From contig JAHFBX010000041.1 of NCBI GenBank assembly GCA_023249815.1, forward strand, positions 1 to 13,143: 13,143 bases of DNA, in the 5' to 3' direction. Below are positions 1-6,595 of the stretch, piece after piece; within the stretch, counting starts at the first letter, position 1; each line of letters begins with the position of its first letter. The notes under the pieces are model-generated. The model ran no database searches and was not told the origin of the DNA. It saw only the letters and a list, made by a program, of their open reading frames with translations. Position numbers and translations under genes: made by a program. Origin of the DNA: Candidatus Eiseniibacteriota bacterium. GTDB taxonomy: Bacteria; Eisenbacteria; RBG-16-71-46.

Positions 1-1
1 C

Positions 2-853
2 AAGGAGGTGGTGTCGCGCGCGCTGCACGTGCTCTCGCCGCGCCGTCGCCAGCCGTTCGTGGCGCAGAACTGCGGCGCCACGCCCGACACGTTGATCGAG
101 AGCGAGTTGTTCGGACACGCGCGCGGTGCGTTCACGGGCGCTATCCTGGATCGCACCGGGCTGTTCGAGGCCGCGGAGGGCGGCACGCTGTTCCTCGACG
201 AGATCGGGGACGCGAGTCCGCTCCTCCAGATGAAGCTCCTGCGCGTGCTCCAGGAGGGCGAGGCGCGCCGCGTCGGGGACTCGCGCGCCCGCCGCGTGGA
301 CGTCCGCGTCATCGCGGCCACGCACCGGCCGCTCGAGCGGGTCGTGACGAGCGGCGGCTTTCGCGCCGACCTGTTCTTCCGGCTGGCGGCGGTGCGGCTG
401 CGCCTCCCCTCGCTGCGCGAGCGCGGGCGGGACGTGCTGTTGCTCGCGCGGCACTTCCTGGCCCGCGCCGCGGCGCGCGCCGGGTGCCCGGCCCCGGAAC
501 TGGCACCCGATCTCGCCGACCGGCTGCTGCGGCATGCCTGGCCCGGCAACGTGCGCGAGCTCTCGAACGCGTGCGCGTTTGCCGTGGCTGTCTCGGGGGC
601 CCGGACGCTCGTGGGTGGGGAACACTGGCCCGACGCGCCATTCGCGGAGACCGTCGCGGAAGGCTCCGGGCTTCACGCCGAGACACGTGCGCTCGAAGAG
701 CGCCGACTGCGCGAGACGTTGCGTCGCACGCAGGGCAACAAGACGCAGGCGGCGCGCGCGCTGGGGCTCTCGCGCCAGGGACTCTTGAAGAAGCTCCGGC
801 GCTACGGGCTCGGTACGCCGGCGACGCTTGACGATGACGGGCACGCTCACTAG
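2..853 (+). CDS. Sigma-54-dependent transcriptional activator, AAA+ domain and Fis-type HTH (5' end missing)
   Basis: This is a bacterial enhancer-binding protein that uses ATP hydrolysis to remodel sigma-54 RNA polymerase into an open complex. The first complete codon (2-4, Lys) followed by EVVSRALH matches the end of the Walker A motif (GxxGTGKE), so the receiver or sensor domain and the start of the AAA+ domain lie upstream of the window; 283 residues are visible. Seen directly: the sigma-54-contacting GAFTGA loop (125-142), Walker B LFLDEIGD with Asp-Glu at 197-202, the arginine-finger region FRADLFFRL, sensor II WPGNVREL, and a Fis-like helix-turn-helix near the C-terminus (QGNKTQAARALGLSRQGLLKKL, in two parts of one helix pair). 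It ends with TAG at 851-853, the only gene here that does not end in TGA apart from the interrupted purF. The target genes cannot be inferred: I found no -24/-12 promoter upstream of the next gene. Confidence 0.95.
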   Translation, partial: KEVVSRALHVLSPRRRQPFVAQNCGATPDTLIESELFGHARGAFTGAILDRTGLFEAAEGGTLFLDEIGDASPLLQMKLLRVLQEGEARRVGDSRARRVDVRVIAATHRPLERVVTSGGFRADLFFRLAAVRLRLPSLRERGRDVLLLARHFLARAAARAGCPAPELAPDLADRLLRHAWPGNVRELSNACAFAVAVSGARTLVGGEHWPDAPFAETVAEGSGLHAETRALEERRLRETLRRTQGNKTQAARALGLSRQGLLKKLRRYGLGTPATLDDDGHAH

Positions 854-861
854 CGTGCCCG
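838..861 (+). terminator. Perfect 10-bp GC-rich hairpin over the activator stop codon; possible terminator without U-tract
   Basis: The arm CGGGCACGCT (838-847) is followed by the loop CACT and its exact reverse complement AGCGTGCCCG (852-861). The TAG stop of the activator gene lies at the loop/3'-arm boundary. Such a stem at a gene end suggests termination or 3'-end protection. No run of T follows (the next bases are GGTCGTG), so a canonical intrinsic terminator is not shown. Confidence 0.45.
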
Positions 862-918
862 GGTCGTGTCGCCCCGCCTGGCAAGGGCGCGGGACATCCC
901 GATCGCAATGCCGTGACC

Positions 919-923
919 GGAGG
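919..923 (+). promoter_or_regulatory. Ribosome binding site GGAGG that decides the Gfo/Idh start
   Basis: GGAGG lies 4 bases before GTG 928. An earlier in-frame GTG at 913 lies upstream of this site and would place the Shine-Dalgarno inside the coding region. GTG 928 also puts the Rossmann beta strand (LKVALVGVG) at the usual distance from the N-terminus, so 928 is preferred. Confidence 0.6.
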
Positions 924-927
924 CCGC

Positions 928-1941
928 GTGGCGAAGAAGACGCTCAAGGTCGCACTCGTGGGTGTGGGAGCCGCGGCGCAGGTGAACCACCTGCCCGCGC
1001 TCAAGAAACTCGAGGACGTGGAACTCGTCGCGCTCTGCGACCGCGACCCCGAGAAGGCCGCGCGCGTCGCCGCCAAGTGGGGCGTGCCCACGTCCTACTC
1101 GCGCCTCGAGGAGCTGCTCGCCGACGACGCCATCGACGCGGTGGACCTGACCACGCCGAACTACCTGCACGCGCCCATGGCGGTGGCGGCGCTCGATGCG
1201 GGCAAGCACGTGCTGTGCGAGCGCCCGCTCGCGCGCAGCGGCGACGAAGCCGCGGCCATGGCGAAGGCGGCCAAGAAGGCCGACCGCCTGCTCATGTGCG
1301 CGCTCCAACACCGCTTCCGCCCCGACGCGCAGCTGTTGCGCAAGTTCGTGGACAAGGGCGACCTGGGCGAGATCTTCCTCGCCAAGGGCGGCTGGCTCCG
1401 CCAGAAGACCGAATGGGACTCCGACGAGTGGCGTGCGCAGAAGCGCGAGTCCGGCGGCGGCGTCGTGCTGGACTTGGGCTTCCAGATGCTCGATCTCGCG
1501 CTGTGGGTGTTGGGCGATCCCACGGTGAGCTCGGTCACGGCGAGCGTGCATCGCTTGAAGAAGGGCGAGGTGGAGGATTCCGCCACCGCGTTCCTGCGGC
1601 TCGAGTCCGGCGCGACGCTGACGCTGGAACTCACCTGGGGCCTGCTCATGGAGAAGGACTTCGCCTACCTGAACCTGTTCGGCTCGGGAGGTGCTGCGCT
1701 CCTGAACCCGTTTCGCGTGCACAAGGGCATGCACGGCACGCTCGTGAACGTGACGCCCACGCTCGAGACGTCGCGCAACCAGTACCGCCAGTCCATGGAA
1801 GCGCAGATCCAGCACTTCGCCGACTCGCTGCGCGGCGGCAAGCACGTGATGGGACTCGCGGACGAGATCCTCCCGGTCATGCAACTCATGGACGCCATCT
1901 ATCGAAGTGCGGAGCAGGGCAGGGAAGTGAAGGTCGGCTGA
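928..1941 (+). CDS. Gfo/Idh/MocA-family protein with substituted catalytic residues
   Basis: This is a two-domain NAD(P)-binding protein of 337 residues, close to the usual length of the family. The N-terminal Rossmann fold shows VALVGVGAAAQVNHLPAL and the acidic end of beta-2 at ALCDRDPEKA; the C-terminal part has the family alpha/beta domain. In family enzymes such as myo-inositol dehydrogenase, catalysis uses Lys of an EKP motif and an Asp-x3-His pair. Here the first motif reads CERPLA, with Arg99 in place of Lys, and the second reads LDLGFQMLD, keeping Asp182 but having Gln186 in place of His. The protein may therefore have lost dehydrogenase activity or use a different mechanism; the substrate cannot be named. 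The stop is one base before the GTG of lnt, so the two genes are probably co-transcribed and translationally coupled. GTG start chosen from the GGAGG at 919-923; GTG 913 is the alternative. Confidence 0.9.
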   Translation: MAKKTLKVALVGVGAAAQVNHLPALKKLEDVELVALCDRDPEKAARVAAKWGVPTSYSRLEELLADDAIDAVDLTTPNYLHAPMAVAALDAGKHVLCERPLARSGDEAAAMAKAAKKADRLLMCALQHRFRPDAQLLRKFVDKGDLGEIFLAKGGWLRQKTEWDSDEWRAQKRESGGGVVLDLGFQMLDLALWVLGDPTVSSVTASVHRLKKGEVEDSATAFLRLESGATLTLELTWGLLMEKDFAYLNLFGSGGAALLNPFRVHKGMHGTLVNVTPTLETSRNQYRQSMEAQIQHFADSLRGGKHVMGLADEILPVMQLMDAIYRSAEQGREVKVG

Positions 1942-1942
1942 C

Positions 1943-3469
1943 GTGGCCGGCAACGGCCGCGAGCTCGCACTCGCCGCCGCGTCGGGCGTGGTACTCGGCG
2001 CGGCGTTCCTGCCCGGGGTGCCGGGCGAACTCGCGTGGGTGGCGTTCGTGCCGCTGCTGCTGGCGCTCGAGCGCTGTGTCGAGCGAGGTCGGCCGCGGTC
2101 GTGGTTCTCGCTCGGCTACGTCGGGGGAGCGGCGTTCTTCCTGATCGGGACGCACTGGATCGCGCTGCTCTCGGACGTCGCGCTCACGATCGGCTGGCTC
2201 AAGTACCTGGGCTGGATCCTGGGGGCGCTCTACCTCGCGTGCTTCTGGGGACTCGCGGCCTGGCTCGCGGGAGCGCTGTCGCGGCGATCGGGTGTGTCCG
2301 CGCGCTGGACGTTCGCGCTGGCGCTGCTCGTCGTCGAGGAGCTGCGCGGCTCCGGCGACCTCGGCTTCCCGTGGTTCCAACCGGGCTACACCCAACACGC
2401 GGTGCTGCCCATCCTGCAGCTCGCCTCGCTCGGCAGCGTCACGCTGGTGACGCTGTGGCTGCTGTGCGTGAACGCGTCGCTCGTCGCGTGGTGGCGCTCG
2501 AAGGGACTCACGACCGGCGCCACGGTGCTGCTGCTGTTCGCGGCGCCCTACGCGTGGGGCTCACTCGAACTCTCGCGGCGTGCCGCGCCGGCCGGGCCGG
2601 TGGTGGCGCTCGTCCAGGGCAACATCCCCGGCGAGATCAAGTGGGCGGGCACGCACCAGCAGCAGATCCTCGACCAGTTCATCGCGCTCTCGGACTCGGT
2701 GGCGCGCGCCAGGCCCCGGCTCGTGCTGTGGCCCGAGACCGCGACCGGCACCTACCTGCGGCGGAACCCGATCCAGTCCGTGGCCGTGGCGCGCCTCGCG
2801 GCGAGGCTCGGCGCGCCGGTGCTCATGGGCTTCGCGCACTGGACATTCGGGCCCGACGGCAAACCTCTGACTTGGAATGCGGCCGGCGAGTGGTACCCGA
2901 ACGGCTCGCTGTCGTGCTATTACGCCAAGCGTCACCTGGTGCCGTTCGGCGAGCGAGTGCCGTTCCAGCGCTGGTTCCCCGCGCTGGGTCGGTGGGATCT
3001 CGGACAGGCGGAGTGGAGTCCGGGACAGACCACCGTGCTGTTCCCGGGCCCCGCGGGCGCCGACCAGCCGCTGGCGGTGCTCATCTGCTTCGAGTCGATC
3101 TTCCCCGACCTCGCGCGGCAGGACGTGCTCGCAGGCGCGCGCGCGCTCGTGAACGTCACGAACGACGAGTGGTTCGGCAACGGTGCTGCGCTCGTGCAGC
3201 ACGCCGCGATGGCGCCGTTTCGCGCCGTTGAGCATCGCGTGCCGCTGTTGCGCTGTGCGAACACCGGCATCACGTCGGTGATCGATGCGTACGGCGTGAC
3301 CACGGCGCGACTTCCCGTCTTCGAGTCGCGCGTACTGCTCGCGCGCATGCCGGCTGCGGGAGCACGCACGCCGTTCACCCGGTTCGGGGACTGGCCGGGG
3401 CTTGGAGCCGCGCTGCTCGTGCTGTTGTTCGCACTCGCACCGTGGCGACGGCCGCCACGCGCGGCCTGA
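1943..3469 (+). CDS. lnt: Apolipoprotein N-acyltransferase
   Basis: This inner-membrane enzyme adds the third acyl chain to the N-terminal cysteine of lipoproteins, the last step of lipoprotein maturation. At 508 residues it has the family's usual length. About seven hydrophobic segments fill roughly the first 210 residues, followed by a periplasmic nitrilase-like (CN-hydrolase) domain and one C-terminal membrane segment (around GLGAALLVLLFALAPW). The Glu-Lys-Cys triad is present: Glu265 in LWPETATGTY, Lys329 in YYAKRHLVPFGE and Cys382 in LICFESIFPDL. The conserved NVTNDEWFG and RAVEHRVPLLRCANTGITS stretches follow. GTG start, one base after the stop of the Gfo/Idh gene, with GAAGG at 1929-1933 as a plausible Shine-Dalgarno. 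Its presence points to a cell with triacylated lipoproteins, most likely diderm. Nothing looks degraded. Confidence 0.96.
   Translation: MAGNGRELALAAASGVVLGAAFLPGVPGELAWVAFVPLLLALERCVERGRPRSWFSLGYVGGAAFFLIGTHWIALLSDVALTIGWLKYLGWILGALYLACFWGLAAWLAGALSRRSGVSARWTFALALLVVEELRGSGDLGFPWFQPGYTQHAVLPILQLASLGSVTLVTLWLLCVNASLVAWWRSKGLTTGATVLLLFAAPYAWGSLELSRRAAPAGPVVALVQGNIPGEIKWAGTHQQQILDQFIALSDSVARARPRLVLWPETATGTYLRRNPIQSVAVARLAARLGAPVLMGFAHWTFGPDGKPLTWNAAGEWYPNGSLSCYYAKRHLVPFGERVPFQRWFPALGRWDLGQAEWSPGQTTVLFPGPAGADQPLAVLICFESIFPDLARQDVLAGARALVNVTNDEWFGNGAALVQHAAMAPFRAVEHRVPLLRCANTGITSVIDAYGVTTARLPVFESRVLLARMPAAGARTPFTRFGDWPGLGAALLVLLFALAPWRRPPRAA
3441..3466 (+). terminator. Two mutually exclusive hairpins at the 3' end of lnt; weak terminator candidate
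   Basis: CGTGGCG (3441-3447) pairs with CGCCACG (3453-3459) across a 5-base loop. Alternatively GGCCGC (3450-3455) pairs with GCGGCC (3461-3466) across a 5-base loop. The two share bases, so only one can form at a time. They lie just before the TGA of lnt (3467-3469). No T-tract follows. Such short GC stems arise easily in DNA of this composition. Confidence 0.25.
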
Positions 3470-3495
3470 CGCGGACACGCGCGCAACGTCCCCTC

Positions 3496-3528
3496 CGGCG
3501 TTGACGAAACCGTGTCACGGCGTTGACG
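3496..3528 (+). repeat. 11-bp direct repeat CGGCGTTGACG, two copies 22 bp apart, at the asd promoter
   Basis: The identical 11-mer occurs at 3496-3506 and 3518-3528, start to start 22 bp, which is about two turns of B-DNA. The second copy contains the proposed -35 element. The spacing suits a dimeric regulator binding one face of the helix, but no known operator is recognised and the regulator is unknown. Confidence 0.5.
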
Positions 3529-3551
3529 CTGCCGCGTCGCGCCGCTAGATT
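3523..3551 (+). promoter_or_regulatory. Sigma-70-type promoter for the asd-to-purF operon
   Basis: TTGACG (3523-3528; 5 of 6 to consensus) and TAGATT (3546-3551; 4 of 6) are separated by exactly 17 bp. This sits in the only sizeable intergenic region of the window, downstream of lnt and ahead of a run of coupled genes. Transcription would begin near 3558, leaving a leader of about 124 bases before the asd start. The A/T content of the -10 element stands out from its surroundings. Not tested experimentally. Confidence 0.6.
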
Positions 3552-3636
3552 GCGGACTTCCTCACGATCGGTCGGACCTTCCTCCACGGAGACCCGCAAT
3601 CGTGTCGCCGGTTCCGCCGGAACTCCTCGGTACTTC

Positions 3637-3652
3637 CCGCGCCATGACGCGG
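3637..3652 (+). promoter_or_regulatory. Leader hairpin with the small ORF's ATG in its loop
   Basis: CCGCG (3637-3641) and CGCGG (3648-3652) form a 5-bp stem with loop CCATGA, which exposes the ATG of the possible leader ORF. A second small stem, GTTCC/GGAAC (3611-3623, 3-base loop), lies upstream. No riboswitch class is recognised in the leader. The stems are short and could be chance. Confidence 0.25.
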
Positions 3653-3685
3653 TGGGTGGGGACGACTGCGCGGGATGGAGCGTGA
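3644..3685 (+). CDS. Possible 13-codon leader ORF upstream of asd
   Basis: ATG 3644 opens a frame MTRWVGTTARDGA that stops at TGA 3683-3685. The stop overlaps the asd start as GTGA (3682-3685), the same arrangement as at the purB/purL and purL/purQ junctions. The peptide has three Thr codons in 13, two of them adjacent, which is suggestive for a gene on the threonine/lysine/methionine branch. Against it: there is no clear Shine-Dalgarno before the ATG, and short ORFs are easily found by chance. In favour: the asd GTG has GGAG only one base upstream, too close for normal initiation, which would be explained if ribosomes arrive from this ORF. Confidence 0.25.
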   Translation: MTRWVGTTARDGA

Positions 3686-4698
3686 GCCGCACCGTCGCCA
3701 TCCTCGGCGCCACGGGCCTGGTCGGCCGCACGACGCTTGCGATCCTCGAGCAGCGCGCGTTCCCTCTGGACGAGCTGCGGCTACTCGCGAGCGATCGGTC
3801 CGCGTCGCGCACGCTCCGCTTCCGCGGCCGCGACGTGCCCGTACAGGCGGTCTCGGAACGCGCGTTCGACGGCGTCTGGCTGACGCTGTTCGCCACCGCG
3901 GCCGATCTCTCGCGCGAGTGGATGCCGGTGGCGCGGAACGCGGGCAGCATCGTCGTGGACTACTCGAGCGCGCTTCGCATGCACCCCGACGTGCCGCTCG
4001 TCGTGCCCGAGGTGAACGGAGCCCTGCTCGATGCACGGCCCGGCGTGGTCGCGAACGGCAATTGCGTCGCGATCCCGCTCGTCGTGACGCTGGCGCCGCT
4101 CGCGCGTCTCGGGCGCATGGTGAAGGTGGTGCTCGCGAGCTACCAATCGGTCTCGGGCGCGGGGCAGGAGTCGCTGGACGAGCTCGAGCGCGGCGTCCGC
4201 AGCGGGCTGGACGGCGCGCCGCCGCCGCGCGCGGATGGCCGCGCGCCGTTCGCGTTCAATGTGCTGCCGCACATCGACCACTTCGACGCCGACGGCTGGA
4301 CGGGTGAGGAGCGGAAGATCGTGGGTGAGACTCGCCGCATGCTGGATCGCCCGGACCTGGCGGTGACGCCCACCGCGGTGCGCGTGCCGGTGCGCGTCGG
4401 GCACTCGGCCGCGGTGACCGTCACGTTCGACCGCGCGGTGGATCCCGCCGCGGCGCGCGCGGCGTGGCAGGCGGCACCCGGCCTGCGCGTCGTGGACGAG
4501 CCAAAGGCGGAGCGCTACCCGACGCCGCTCGAAGCGGCGGGAGAGGACGACGTGCTGGTCGGGCGCGCGCGCCGCGATCCCTTCGACGAGTGTTCCCTGG
4601 TGTACTTCTTCTCGTCGGACAACCTGCGCAAGGGCGCAGCCCTGAACGCCGTGCAGATCGCGGAGCGGCTCGCCGGCGTCACGGCCGGGACGCGTTGA
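3682..4698 (+). CDS. asd: Aspartate-semialdehyde dehydrogenase
   Basis: Asd reduces aspartyl-4-phosphate to aspartate 4-semialdehyde with NADPH, the branch point to lysine/diaminopimelate, threonine and methionine. The 338 residues match the family's length. Seen: N-terminal Rossmann motif ILGATGLVGRTTLAIL, nucleophile Cys128 in VANGNCVAIP, Gln155 in SYQSVSGAGQESLDEL, and the substrate/catalytic stretch RVPVRVGHS with Arg234 and His241. The C-terminal part ends with the NLRKGAALNAVQIAE helix typical of the family. I chose GTG 3682 because it starts four residues before the first beta strand; the frame stays open further upstream, to a TTG at 3523, but that lies inside the -35 element of the promoter and cannot be the start. 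GTG 3652 is a less likely alternative. It is the first substantial gene of the operon, and its stop overlaps the start of truA. Confidence 0.95.
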   Translation: MSRTVAILGATGLVGRTTLAILEQRAFPLDELRLLASDRSASRTLRFRGRDVPVQAVSERAFDGVWLTLFATAADLSREWMPVARNAGSIVVDYSSALRMHPDVPLVVPEVNGALLDARPGVVANGNCVAIPLVVTLAPLARLGRMVKVVLASYQSVSGAGQESLDELERGVRSGLDGAPPPRADGRAPFAFNVLPHIDHFDADGWTGEERKIVGETRRMLDRPDLAVTPTAVRVPVRVGHSAAVTVTFDRAVDPAAARAAWQAAPGLRVVDEPKAERYPTPLEAAGEDDVLVGRARRDPFDECSLVYFFSSDNLRKGAALNAVQIAERLAGVTAGTR

Positions 4699-5453
4699 GC
4701 GCCACACGTACGATTCGCATGACGGTGGCATACGATGGCACCGGATTCCACGGCTGGCAGCGTCAGCCGGGCCATCGCACGGTGCAGCGTGAACTGGAGG
4801 CGGCGCTGGGACGCGTGCTCGAGGACGACACGGTGACGGTGGCCGGCGCGGGTCGCACCGACGCCGGCGTTCATGCACGCGGGCAGGTGGCATCGTTCTC
4901 CCATGCTACGACGCTGCCGGCGCGAGCGTTCCCGCCGCTCGTCAATCGCGAGCTGCCGCGGGATGTGCGCGTCGTGGCGGCCGACGAGCGCCCCGAGGGC
5001 TTCCACGCGCGCCACTCCGCGATCGCGCGCCGCTACGAGTACCGGCTGCTCGCCCATCCCGACCTGCTGCGCGAGCGCCACGCGTGGGCGCCCGGCCGGC
5101 TGCCGCCGCTCGCGGCGCTGCAGGCGTCGGCCGAGCCGCTCACGGGGACGCGCGACTTTTCCGCGTTCCAGGCCGTGGGCAGTTCGCCGGCGGATCCCGT
5201 GTGCCACGTCTTGCGCGCCCGCTGGTCGGCGTGGGAGGGCGGGGCCGCGTTCGACGTCATGGCTGACCATTTCCTCTATCACATGGTGAGGAACCTGGTC
5301 GGCACTGCGCTCGCCGTGGCCGGCACGCCGGATCCCGGCGCCGCGATGCGTGCCGTGCTCGACTCGCGCGACCGCTCGCGCGGCGGGGTCACGGCGCCGC
5401 CCGAGGGACTTTCGCTCGAGCAGGTGTGCTACGCGGGGGAGGTGGTGGGATGA
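4695..5453 (+). CDS. truA: tRNA pseudouridine(38-40) synthase
   Basis: TruA converts uridines 38, 39 and 40 of the tRNA anticodon arm to pseudouridine. The 252 residues fit the family. Seen: VAYDGTGFHGWQRQPG near the N-terminus, the catalytic motif GRTDAGVHARGQVASF with Asp56, ARRYEYRLL in the central region, and FLYHMVRNLVGTAL in the C-terminal domain. I chose TTG 4695, which overlaps the asd stop as TTGA and gives the usual eight or so residues before the YDG motif; GGGA at 4687-4690 could serve as a weak Shine-Dalgarno. ATG 4719 (MTVAYDG) is the alternative and would make an unusually short N-terminus. Its stop overlaps the htrA start as ATGA. The link to the asd gene is probably only co-transcription. 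Confidence 0.94.
   Translation: MSATRTIRMTVAYDGTGFHGWQRQPGHRTVQRELEAALGRVLEDDTVTVAGAGRTDAGVHARGQVASFSHATTLPARAFPPLVNRELPRDVRVVAADERPEGFHARHSAIARRYEYRLLAHPDLLRERHAWAPGRLPPLAALQASAEPLTGTRDFSAFQAVGSSPADPVCHVLRARWSAWEGGAAFDVMADHFLYHMVRNLVGTALAVAGTPDPGAAMRAVLDSRDRSRGGVTAPPEGLSLEQVCYAGEVVG
5435..5442 (+). promoter_or_regulatory. Strong ribosome binding site of htrA inside the truA 3' end
   Basis: GGGGGAGG lies 7 bases before ATG 5450 and sits within the last codons of truA. It fixes the htrA start at 5450, which also gives a clean hydrophobic N-terminus. Confidence 0.6.
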
Positions 5454-6595
5454 GACGCGCGTGGCCCATCGTGTTGTTCGTTGTGGGCGTGGCGCTCGGC
5501 GTCGCCGCCACGAGCGGTGCCGAGCGCGGCGGGCCGCGCAGCAGACCGGCCCGCGTGGACCCGGACCAGCTCTCGCGTACGCGCCGCACCGCCATCGTCA
5601 CCGCGGCGGCGCGCGTGAGCCCGGCCGTGGTCACGGTGAGCGTGGTGACCACGCGCGTGGTGCGCGCCGATCCGTTCGGACTGCCGTTCCGCGACGAGTT
5701 CTTCGAGCGATTCTTTCCACCGAGCGTCTATCGCGAGCGCGTGCCGGGGCTGGGTTCGGGCGTCATCGTGGACGCCGCGGGCATCGTCGTCACGAACTCG
5801 CACGTCGTGCGGAACGCCGACGAGATCCGCGTCAATCTGCCCGACGGCCGGCACTTCAACGCCAAGCTGCTCGGCGATTCGCCGGTCTACGACCTCGCCG
5901 TGCTGCAGATCCCGGCCGAGCGCCTGCCCGTGGCGCCGCTCGGGAACAGCGACTCGCTCGTCGTGGGCGAGTGGGCGATCGCGATCGGGAATCCGTTCGG
6001 CTATCTGCTCGAGGACCCGCAGCCCACGGTCACCGCCGGGGTGGTGAGCGCGACGCGTCGCGACATCAAGGCCGAGGCGACGCCGTCCGGCATGTACAAG
6101 AACATGATCCAGACCGACGCCTCGATCAATCCCGGCAACAGCGGCGGCGCGCTCGTGAACGCGGACGGTGAGGTCATCGGCGTCAACACGTTCATCTTCA
6201 CGAGCACGGGCGGCTCGATCGGCCTCGGGTTCGCGATCCCCATCAACCTCGCCAAGCGCGTGCTCGCCGAGGTGCGTCGCTATGGCCGCGTGCGCGTCGC
6301 GTGGCCCGGCATGGCGGTGCAGGCCGTGACCGAGGGTGTCGCGCAGCGGCTCGGCTGGGCCGAGGCGGGAGGGCTCGTCGTCTCGGGCGTGGACAAGGGC
6401 GGCCCCGCCGACCGCGCCGGCGTGCGGCCGCTGGACCGCATCCGCAAGGTGAACGGCCGCGTCACCAACGACGTCGAAGACGCACAGAGCAGCATCTACG
6501 GCGCGCAGGTCGGGGACCGCCTGACGCTCGAGATCGAACGCGACGGCAGGGCTCGCACGATGTCATTGACGCTCGAGGAGGCGCCGCAGCGCTGA
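5450..6595 (+). CDS. htrA: HtrA/DegQ-DegS-type serine protease with one PDZ domain
   Basis: This trypsin-fold protease acts in the cell envelope, where members degrade misfolded proteins or cleave stress-signalling proteins. The 381 residues read as a hydrophobic N-terminal segment (about residues 5-24, signal peptide or anchor), a protease domain, and a single C-terminal PDZ domain (about residues 280-375), the DegS/HhoB layout rather than the two-PDZ DegP layout. The catalytic triad is intact: His118 in VVTNSHVV, Asp148 in VYDLAVLQI and Ser231 in NPGNSGGAL. PDZ landmarks include VDKGGPADRAGVRPLDRI. ATG start chosen from the strong Shine-Dalgarno; start overlaps the truA stop by 4 bases. Its last stop base is shared with the purB ATG (TGATG). 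Nothing links it functionally to the purine genes; it appears to ride in the same transcript. Confidence 0.95.
   Translation: MRRAWPIVLFVVGVALGVAATSGAERGGPRSRPARVDPDQLSRTRRTAIVTAAARVSPAVVTVSVVTTRVVRADPFGLPFRDEFFERFFPPSVYRERVPGLGSGVIVDAAGIVVTNSHVVRNADEIRVNLPDGRHFNAKLLGDSPVYDLAVLQIPAERLPVAPLGNSDSLVVGEWAIAIGNPFGYLLEDPQPTVTAGVVSATRRDIKAEATPSGMYKNMIQTDASINPGNSGGALVNADGEVIGVNTFIFTSTGGSIGLGFAIPINLAKRVLAEVRRYGRVRVAWPGMAVQAVTEGVAQRLGWAEAGGLVVSGVDKGGPADRAGVRPLDRIRKVNGRVTNDVEDAQSSIYGAQVGDRLTLEIERDGRARTMSLTLEEAPQR

Noticed and set aside
879..893. Possible sigma-54 (-24/-12) promoter before the Gfo/Idh gene, given the neighbouring activator
   Set aside because: TGGC at 879 provides a -24 half, but the -12 GC is not at the required distance (GG is found), so the element fails the core rule.
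828..2144. A 438-residue + strand frame over the Gfo/Idh gene
   Set aside because: It is the +1 shadow of the Gfo/Idh gene and overlaps the activator; the protein is a low-complexity Arg/Gly/Ala string.
3523..3681. N-terminal extension of Asd starting at TTG 3523
   Set aside because: The TTG is the first base triplet of the -35 element, and the extra residues do not resemble the Asd N-terminus, which begins just before ILGATG.
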